Part shown: positions 6,338 through 11,019 of the stretch, in pieces
Numbering within the stretch: the stretch's first letter is position 1
How the letters are laid out: each line of letters starts with the position of its first letter
DNA from: Chitinophagaceae bacterium
Lineage (GTDB): Bacteria > Bacteroidota > Bacteroidia > Chitinophagales > Chitinophagaceae
Assembly (NCBI GenBank): GCA_019454915.1
Contig: JACFNM010000005.1
Span: forward strand, 18,268 to 29,286
Direction: 5' to 3'
DNA: 11,019 nucleotides
The notes under the pieces: generated by a model
The model's input: only the letters and a program-made list of their open reading frames with translations
The model's database searches: none
What the model was told of the DNA's origin: nothing
Translations under genes and position numbers: made by a program

Positions 6338-6880
6338 TCAAAGTTTTATGCGTATTTCTTTTTTACCTACTATTTTCTTTATTGTTTCATCCGTTACCAT
6401 TTCCACGAACATGTCCGTAACTGCATCTCTATTCGCCGCCCGCAATCCAACTATCCTACGGTTAAGCCCGGGCTTCTGATTCCCAATTATTTTCCATATA
6501 TCTGCGGCGGCGTAACTAAGTACGACACTATTTTCCGTTGTCTCCACGATTTGGAACCCGCGTAATGTTTGTCCCGTCGCGGTCATATCGACATAAGCAG
6601 TGTTCGTAGATGCAATTGAAACACCACGATATTGTGCCATCCTTACCATTGTCGGTTTGCCCTTTTTTGTCTTTCCGGGAACACGGAAATTGTTCGCTTT
6701 TAATTCCTTATATTTTTGTGAATAAGTCGCTTTCCATGGTTCATCAGTCTGCATGATCCCCTGCTGGGTCTCCCGCCTGACTGTGTTTATTATCCATTGT
6801 CCCAACTTAATCCAGAATCTCTTTGGAATTGACAGCACACCGGTGGCGCCGCGTAGGTCAAAGAAATAATCGACAGCCAT
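6338..6880 (-). CDS. Putative virion morphogenesis protein (Mu gpG / tail-completion-like)
   Basis: This product (180 aa) is not recognised with certainty. Several local features recall the phage virion morphogenesis family of Mu gpG and P2 gpS type: a basic EPWKATYSQKYKELK segment (47-61), GKTKKGKPTMV, then TGQTLRGFQIVE (about 102-113) followed by a beta-rich stretch, and a late RRIVGLRAANRDAVTD segment (about 141-156) placed like the family's R-x-x-G-L-s-xx-D motif. By analogy it would act at the head-tail junction or in tail completion. Its place, between the minor head protein and the scaffold, is earlier than usual for such proteins, which normally follow the capsid gene. It is separated from the preceding stop by 2 bases, with AGGA about 10 bases before the ATG. 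An uncharacterised head protein is the main alternative. Confidence 0.5.
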   Translation of the reverse strand: MAVDYFFDLRGATGVLSIPKRFWIKLGQWIINTVRRETQQGIMQTDEPWKATYSQKYKELKANNFRVPGKTKKGKPTMVRMAQYRGVSIASTNTAYVDMTATGQTLRGFQIVETTENSVVLSYAAADIWKIIGNQKPGLNRRIVGLRAANRDAVTDMFVEMVTDETIKKIVGKKEIRIKL

Positions 6881-6882
6881 TG

Positions 6883-7707
6883 TTAAATTTCCTTTCCGCT
6901 TTCAGTTGCACCCCCCTTAATTACGGTTGCCTTCCCTGTCTCCCAGGAATCGGTGTTCGCCTCAAAATAATGTCGGCAATTAAATCCGCCCCGCTTTGTC
7001 ATATCATACACCTGCTCGCCCTCTTTCGTTTTGTATTTTCCCAGCACACCCTTGTTTATTTCAGCTTTCGTGAATCCCTGTGGGTGTTCATCCTGTATCT
7101 CAAGGGCGTGCCTGCATGCAGGGCGGGTACGGGCGTCGAACGGACCCTGCAAAATAAATCGGGCTTCTGGTATATCTTCCATTACGGTCTGTAGTCCCAA
7201 CGAATTATATTCGGAATACGCTGTGTTCAGAGCGGAATTGAACCACGCGGGATAAAATACCATCTCTTTTTGTATTCGTGGCAACACAGCTTCCCGTATG
7301 TCATCAAAAGTGCGTCCGCCTATAAGTGCTTTCATTAATTCGCTTTGCACATCCCCAGCATAATCACGCCCCCGTCTGAGTATCTTATCAAGCTCAACTT
7401 TGCGCAAAAAATCCAAATTAGACAGCTTAACCTTCGCAACCTGCTCTACACCTTTTATGTGGCTAAGATTCAGCAGCCTGACTACTTTTTCATCCCAATC
7501 TTCTATGAATTCCGATGCTTTTGTTGTGTATCCCAGCTCTTCCAGCATCTCGAAAAAATCATACTGGGTGAGGAATTCCGATAGCTCTTCCAGCTCTATA
7601 TTTTTCGCCGCAATGAGCCGTTTAACATTGGCAATGAACGCCTCTTCTATTTTTTGGATGTCTGCGTAATATTGGTCTAATCGTATGTTCGGATCGTTAC
7701 CTGGCAT
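6883..7707 (-). CDS. Minor head protein, phage Mu gpF-like (SPP1 gp7-like)
   Basis: The product (274 aa) has a helical N-terminal half and, in the C-terminal half, the hallmark of the Mu F-like head morphogenesis family: DARTRPACRH (191-200), then GFTKAEIN and a second site RGGFNCRHYF (239-248). These paired Cys-Arg-His motifs about 45 residues apart, with a preceding DxRTR, are characteristic. In related phages such as SPP1 the protein binds the portal and is carried into the head in low copy number, where it helps DNA delivery. The gene overlaps the portal gene by 11 bases and has AGGA 8 bases before its ATG. The 30 residues after the second motif are variable and glycine-rich. Confidence 0.9.
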   Translation of the reverse strand: MPGNDPNIRLDQYYADIQKIEEAFIANVKRLIAAKNIELEELSEFLTQYDFFEMLEELGYTTKASEFIEDWDEKVVRLLNLSHIKGVEQVAKVKLSNLDFLRKVELDKILRRGRDYAGDVQSELMKALIGGRTFDDIREAVLPRIQKEMVFYPAWFNSALNTAYSEYNSLGLQTVMEDIPEARFILQGPFDARTRPACRHALEIQDEHPQGFTKAEINKGVLGKYKTKEGEQVYDMTKRGGFNCRHYFEANTDSWETGKATVIKGGATESGKEI

Positions 7708-9115
7708 CTTCTGGTTCCTGTTTGCGGTTCAGAAAATCAAGCAGCGATGGCTTCTTCGCTTGCTGCTGTATTTTCTGCATCCTTGTCTGTATTTTCTGGT
7801 AATGTGCAATCGCCTCGTCCTGGGTCAAATCTAGGTCTTGCATGATGAAAGTTATTGGGTCTGCAATACCGTAGGTGATTTGCATCTCCCTTAGTGCCTT
7901 TAGTTCCGATGGACTTATTCGATCGTTTTGGACATTCAGTTGCACCCTAAATTTGAAACCATCTTCCGGAATTCTTTCATTGTCCTTGTGGTAGTTCCAT
8001 ACTGTCCGGGCGGTGTCAAGCAGCTCTGTAATCATTCGCACTATAGACGCACGCTTGCGATCTCTGCTCTCTTCCAGCTCTTTTTCATCCATTGCCTTCG
8101 CATCGCCGGAAAGCGATTGGCGGTCGGTGGCGAACGAACTGGCTGGAAGCCCTTGATTGATATAGAACTGCTCTAATCGTGCTCGCTGATTGGCGCGGAT
8201 GTTTTCCCAATCGGTTTGAAAGTTCAACACTTCAAGCCGCGGTTGCGCTAAGTTGTTCTGTAAGTTGGTGGCTTCAAGATAGTCCCCCGGCCCCAATTTT
8301 TGTTTGTCGGCCAACGGAAAATTTACGCCGTAAAGTATCGGAAACTTCTGGAAATATTCGCCGAACAGAGCATCGTTTTTGGACATCAGATAGCTTAGCT
8401 GTTCGTAATAGAGGCTCCAGTTTGGCTCGCCCCAAAAGTCACGCCCGTTCCTGTTTCTGAACACAACGAACGGCAACCGCCCGTAAGGGTTCACCATCTG
8501 TGGATTGTCCGGTGGCGGTATGTCCTCGCCGTTGGCATCAACGATGCTGTGCTCTGTCTCAGTCCATCTGCTTGTATAGAGTTCACCATCGGCGTTCACA
8601 CGTGCGACACTTATTGCCGCAATTTTTAAATAATCTTCGCCCGTGCGAACAGAACATTCGTCCGGCGTAATCACATCAACCTGGATTGCACCATCTCTGT
8701 AAACGGGCTGCAAAATCACTATGTTATAAAATTCACTTCTCAACAGTGCGTCCTGTAAAACGACAAACAAATTAAGTTCCTCTAGGACAGGCGTAATATC
8801 AAACCCAGCCCCCTCGCCCGTTGCCTCTGCAATTAATTCTATACTCGGCGGTTTGGCAATCAACCCAGCGGTTTTGCGTTGCAATATTTTCTCTATTATG
8901 TCGTCATAAACAAGAGGCATTCGCTTAAGTGTGTCCGCAGAAAATGGTCTATCAAGATAGAAAAGTTTCAATATTTTCAACACCTCGTCTGCATCCTTTT
9001 CGTACATTGCTGTGAAGCGCCGGTAAGTTGCAAGGCGCTCGGCTTCGGAATCGAAGAGCATGTTGGAGTACGCTCCGGCGTACGAATTGAGAAGTGTGCG
9101 TGTAATATCTATCAT
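7697..9115 (-). CDS. Portal protein, SPP1 gp6-like
   Basis: This protein (472 aa) would form the dodecameric ring at the capsid vertex through which DNA enters and leaves and to which the terminase docks. Typical portal features are the TPDECSV segment near 150-156, NPYGRLPFVVFRNR (209-222), and the conserved stretch running from GLPASSF to AMDEKELEESRDRK (about 325-357), which in SPP1 gp6-type portals precedes the long stem helix. The C-terminus is rich in Gln, Lys and Met (MQKIQQQAKKPS), which looks helical. Length fits the family. Its ATG has a strong AGGAG 6 bases upstream and comes one base after the terL stop. It overlaps the Mu gpF-like gene by 11 bases. The order terS, terL, portal, minor head protein is the standard packaging module. 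Confidence 0.93.
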   Translation of the reverse strand: MIDITRTLLNSYAGAYSNMLFDSEAERLATYRRFTAMYEKDADEVLKILKLFYLDRPFSADTLKRMPLVYDDIIEKILQRKTAGLIAKPPSIELIAEATGEGAGFDITPVLEELNLFVVLQDALLRSEFYNIVILQPVYRDGAIQVDVITPDECSVRTGEDYLKIAAISVARVNADGELYTSRWTETEHSIVDANGEDIPPPDNPQMVNPYGRLPFVVFRNRNGRDFWGEPNWSLYYEQLSYLMSKNDALFGEYFQKFPILYGVNFPLADKQKLGPGDYLEATNLQNNLAQPRLEVLNFQTDWENIRANQRARLEQFYINQGLPASSFATDRQSLSGDAKAMDEKELEESRDRKRASIVRMITELLDTARTVWNYHKDNERIPEDGFKFRVQLNVQNDRISPSELKALREMQITYGIADPITFIMQDLDLTQDEAIAHYQKIQTRMQKIQQQAKKPSLLDFLNRKQEPEDAR

Positions 9116-9116
9116 T

Positions 9117-10406
9117 CTAAACTCCTGTATGTATTGATTTTCTTATTATTTCCGGTGCACCCAGCAGCGGATATTTTGCGTAAAACTTATAGCTCTCGCC
9201 ATCACTCGCATGCGTCAATTCACCGGCTGTGCCTTTGCGTAACAAGTGATCCCAATGTACACGCTTGTAGTCGTTTATCAACCGCTTACATTTTTGTGCC
9301 ACATAAGCACGCCGTTTCCCGGTGGAGTCCTGGAACATCCTGTTTGTTGCACTCACTCTGTCCCCAATGTTCTGGATGTGCCTCGTTTCTATCCGGGCGC
9401 CGGGGAAATGATTGCGGATAATCTCCAGGTTCGAGTACGCCGCTTCGGGGCGATTTGCACTTCCGGCAATGTCTGCATAGAACACAAGGGCGCTGTAATT
9501 ATTGGCGTAATCAGCATAGAGCTTCGCTTTCAGCAGTTGGCACATCATTTCAGTCTTCGCTGTTCCGGTCATCTCCACATAATCAAATGTGTATTCAACC
9601 CCGCCAACTTCCTGCCCAATATTCCAGCACATGATGTCTATGTTGAAATCGCAGGAGATTTCTAAGGGGCGTGTAGCCACCGGTGTATAATCTGGAATAA
9701 TATTTTCATCGCTGAAAGCATAATAGACGATGCCCTCGGTCATATCTACGAATTCCCCATAAACATAAGCTCGGACTTCTTTTTCACCATAAGATGATTT
9801 CAACCGTTCAGCATAGCTGCTGTTCAGGTGTATATTATCGTAGGTGCTCCCCTGGTACACCTTGTAATTTTCACGTCCATCTTGAATAAGGTCGTATCCC
9901 CAATTTAATTTTTCCGGCGTCCCCGAAAGCACGACCCCCGTAACTTTTGCGCTGGGGTGCCGGGAACGTGAAATTGCAACCTTGTATGTCTCTACATCCT
10001 GGATGAACGGTTCATCTATGGAAACCATCCCCAAGTTGGCACCTTTCAATTTTTCAGGGCGGTCGCCGGAGCGGAACCATAGGACACCGCCCCAAAGTGG
10101 GAAAACAAAGTTCTTAGTGGTCTTATTATAGTAGAAATGTCTGTCCTGTTTCAACCCATTCGCTTCCAGGATGCTGAACATTGTCGGCTCCAAAATGTCC
10201 TTCACCATCTGGAAAGTTGGCTCTATGATTACATTCGGAACACCTTTGTTTATCCCGCTGACAATAAGATTTTCCATACAAACTGCATAAGTTTTCCCAC
10301 CACCGTAACCGGTAATAATTGCACGGTGTGGGTGCGAATTCCGGTCTGCATGGAATTCACGCAGGTAAGCAAGCGGGGTGTATTTTATCGTTTTATACCG
10401 TTTCAT
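9117..10406 (-). CDS. terL: Terminase large subunit (packaging ATPase and nuclease)
   Basis: This protein (429 aa from the chosen ATG) drives DNA into the prohead and cuts the concatemer. Numbered from the ATG at 10406, the ATPase domain shows a Walker A variant GYGGGKT (33-39), Walker B MVSIDE (127-132) and the coupling motif SGTP (161-164). The RNase H-like nuclease domain has candidate metal-binding aspartates in SCDFNI (D253), YADIAG (D312) and HASDGES (D402). Length and motif order are normal for the family. The open frame extends upstream to ATG 10427 and TTG 10436, but GAGG at 10413-10410 sits just before ATG 10406, giving a 14-base overlap with the small subunit gene. The portal ATG follows the TAG stop after one base. 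Confidence 0.95.
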   Translation of the reverse strand: MKRYKTIKYTPLAYLREFHADRNSHPHRAIITGYGGGKTYAVCMENLIVSGINKGVPNVIIEPTFQMVKDILEPTMFSILEANGLKQDRHFYYNKTTKNFVFPLWGGVLWFRSGDRPEKLKGANLGMVSIDEPFIQDVETYKVAISRSRHPSAKVTGVVLSGTPEKLNWGYDLIQDGRENYKVYQGSTYDNIHLNSSYAERLKSSYGEKEVRAYVYGEFVDMTEGIVYYAFSDENIIPDYTPVATRPLEISCDFNIDIMCWNIGQEVGGVEYTFDYVEMTGTAKTEMMCQLLKAKLYADYANNYSALVFYADIAGSANRPEAAYSNLEIIRNHFPGARIETRHIQNIGDRVSATNRMFQDSTGKRRAYVAQKCKRLINDYKRVHWDHLLRKGTAGELTHASDGESYKFYAKYPLLGAPEIIRKSIHTGV

Positions 10407-10770
10407 CACCCTCGTCTTCACTATCATCCGGCACAATCATCACCCCGTCCAACATTACTTCCTCTTCTGTCAGATACGGCTGGTCGCGGAACCCTAAAAT
10501 ATTTTTCGAAAGCCATATAGCCATAGAGGCATTCTTTGCACTCATTCGCATCATGTTCCGCCGCAAACTTATTTTTGTCTTTTCGCCAAACCTTTTTTGA
10601 ACCACCGCAAATGTAGCTTCCTTCCCGTACTGCCTTTTTATTGCCCGCTCCAGAGTGTCCGTGGAAACGTCGAAAAAACTTGCCGTTTCCGATGCCGTCG
10701 GCAACAGCATCATCAGCCGCTCGAATTCCGCGAAATTAATCTCTTTCCGGGGGCGTCCCATTTTTGCCAT
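10393..10770 (-). CDS. terS: Terminase small subunit
   Basis: The product (125 aa) is a probable DNA-recognition subunit of the packaging motor. It opens with a basic MAKMGRPRKE segment, then a helix-turn-helix-like region around residues 12-48 (TASETASFFDVSTDTLERAIK). The stretch KISLRRNMMRMS...NASMAIWLSKNILGFRD (about 66-95) resembles the small terminase family of Gram-positive siphophages, whose typical wording is ISLRR...AMAIWLGKQ.LG. The C-terminus is acidic (DDSEDEGDE), as is common where this subunit meets the large one. An AGGAG lies 12 bases before the ATG, which is rather far; the ATG at 10761 (Met4) is an alternative start. The 3' end overlaps the large subunit gene by 14 bases, which supports translational coupling. 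The call rests on the motif pattern and on position. Confidence 0.85.
   Translation of the reverse strand: MAKMGRPRKEINFAEFERLMMLLPTASETASFFDVSTDTLERAIKRQYGKEATFAVVQKRFGEKTKISLRRNMMRMSAKNASMAIWLSKNILGFRDQPYLTEEEVMLDGVMIVPDDSEDEGDETV
10410..10413 (-). promoter_or_regulatory. Probable ribosome binding site for terL
   Basis: GAGG lies 3 bases before the ATG at 10406, inside the end of the small subunit gene. The spacing is short. Neither of the two upstream in-frame starts (10427, 10436) has a comparable site, so this one decides the start choice. Coupling to translation of the small subunit is likely. Confidence 0.45.
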
Positions 10771-10772
10771 CG

Positions 10773-11003
10773 CTACTCATAGCTCCTATCTAATATTCGC
10801 AATGTACCGAACACCGGTTGGAAATGTTCCAGCATTCCGGTGATGAATTCCTTCGTGTCAATATCACCGCAAGTCATAAGTTCTGTATATATATAACCGT
10901 GCTCCGGATAAGTGTGAACAGTCGCATGGCTTTCGCTTAGGGTGGTATTAATTGTTTTCCCTTGCGGCTCAAATTTATATTTAATTTTTTTATTTTTTGG
11001 CAC
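10773..11003 (-). CDS. speD: S-adenosylmethionine decarboxylase-like protein (SpeD family), N-terminally short or frame-split
   Basis: This 76-residue product carries the core of the prokaryotic pyruvoyl-dependent S-adenosylmethionine decarboxylase, which makes decarboxylated AdoMet for spermidine synthesis. KFEPQG (10-15) is followed by LSESHATVHTYPEHG (22-36) and TCGD (44-47). Self-cleavage would fall between E24 and S25. S25, H30 and C45 have the same spacing as Ser63, His68 and Cys83 of the Thermotoga maritima enzyme as I recall it, and T17 sits at the place of Ser55. Family members usually have about 60 residues before the cleavage serine; here there are 24. The only start in this frame is GTG at 11003, and an in-frame TAA lies at 11015-11013. 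Another frame is open from the window edge into the A-rich tract, so the missing half may lie upstream and be joined by a frameshift or separated by an indel. It ends 2 bases before the terminase small subunit gene and looks like phage auxiliary metabolic cargo. The family is clear; activity is doubtful. Confidence 0.8.
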   Translation of the reverse strand: MPKNKKIKYKFEPQGKTINTTLSESHATVHTYPEHGYIYTELMTCGDIDTKEFITGMLEHFQPVFGTLRILDRSYE

Positions 11004-11019
11004 TATCGTTTCTTAAAAA

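Noticed and set aside
5834..6565. Long open frame on the plus strand (243 codons)
   Set aside because: It is antisense to the scaffold and the preceding gene and is very rich in Ser and Phe, as expected from the complement of Glu/Lys-rich codons. It has no homology pattern and opposes a compact operon.
8179..8460. Plus-strand frame within the portal gene
   Set aside because: No family pattern; it is fully antisense to a well-supported portal protein.
10764..10780. ATG 10780 with an AGGAG just upstream as the start of a different gene
   Set aside because: It opens a frame of only 14 codons; the AGGAG more likely serves the terminase small subunit ATG at 10770, despite long spacing.

Overview
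The window is part of a tailed-phage genome (free phage or prophage). It holds the packaging, head and tail genes, all on the minus strand, so the operon reads from the right end to the left end. No gene is supported on the plus strand. Most junctions are overlaps or gaps of a few bases, and there is no gene-free stretch longer than about 25 bases. No promoter, terminator, tRNA, CRISPR array or insertion sequence is visible. The single tail-tube-like gene followed by a tape measure gene, with no sheath gene between them, points to a long non-contractile (siphovirus-like) tail. The host is uncertain. A signal peptide ending in Ala-Gln and a tape-measure segment around PYGIMGVSNNIT resemble proteins from the Bacteroidota and related groups, which is a moderate-to-weak hint.

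In transcription order: (1) an S-adenosylmethionine decarboxylase-like gene (10773-11003) that keeps the catalytic core but lacks the usual N-terminal portion; (2) the terminase small subunit (10393-10770) and large subunit (9117-10406), which recognise and pump DNA; (3) the SPP1 gp6-like portal (7697-9115), a Mu gpF-like minor head protein (6883-7707) and a virion-morphogenesis-like protein (6338-6880); (4) a coiled-coil scaffold (5722-6315) and the major capsid protein (4721-5722); (5) an unusual protein with a signal peptide (4213-4713) and an unrecognised small protein (3821-4210); (6) a probable head-tail connector ending in a dockerin-like calcium loop (3140-3817), a probable tail terminator (2748-3134) and the tail tube (1632-2729); (7) the tail assembly chaperone pair (823-1616) and the first 274 codons of the tape measure (1-823, cut by the window edge).

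Three things stand out. First, the downstream chaperone frame (1230-823) has no usable start codon but is open from an A9 run inside the upstream chaperone gene, which is strong evidence for a lambda G/GT-type programmed -1 frameshift. Second, the tape measure gene contains a perfect 21-base inverted repeat (192-212 and 260-280), and one arm encodes a hydrophobic segment that interrupts a helical region. Third, the window carries two unusual cargo genes: the short SpeD-like gene beside the terminase, and a secreted-type protein directly after the capsid gene.
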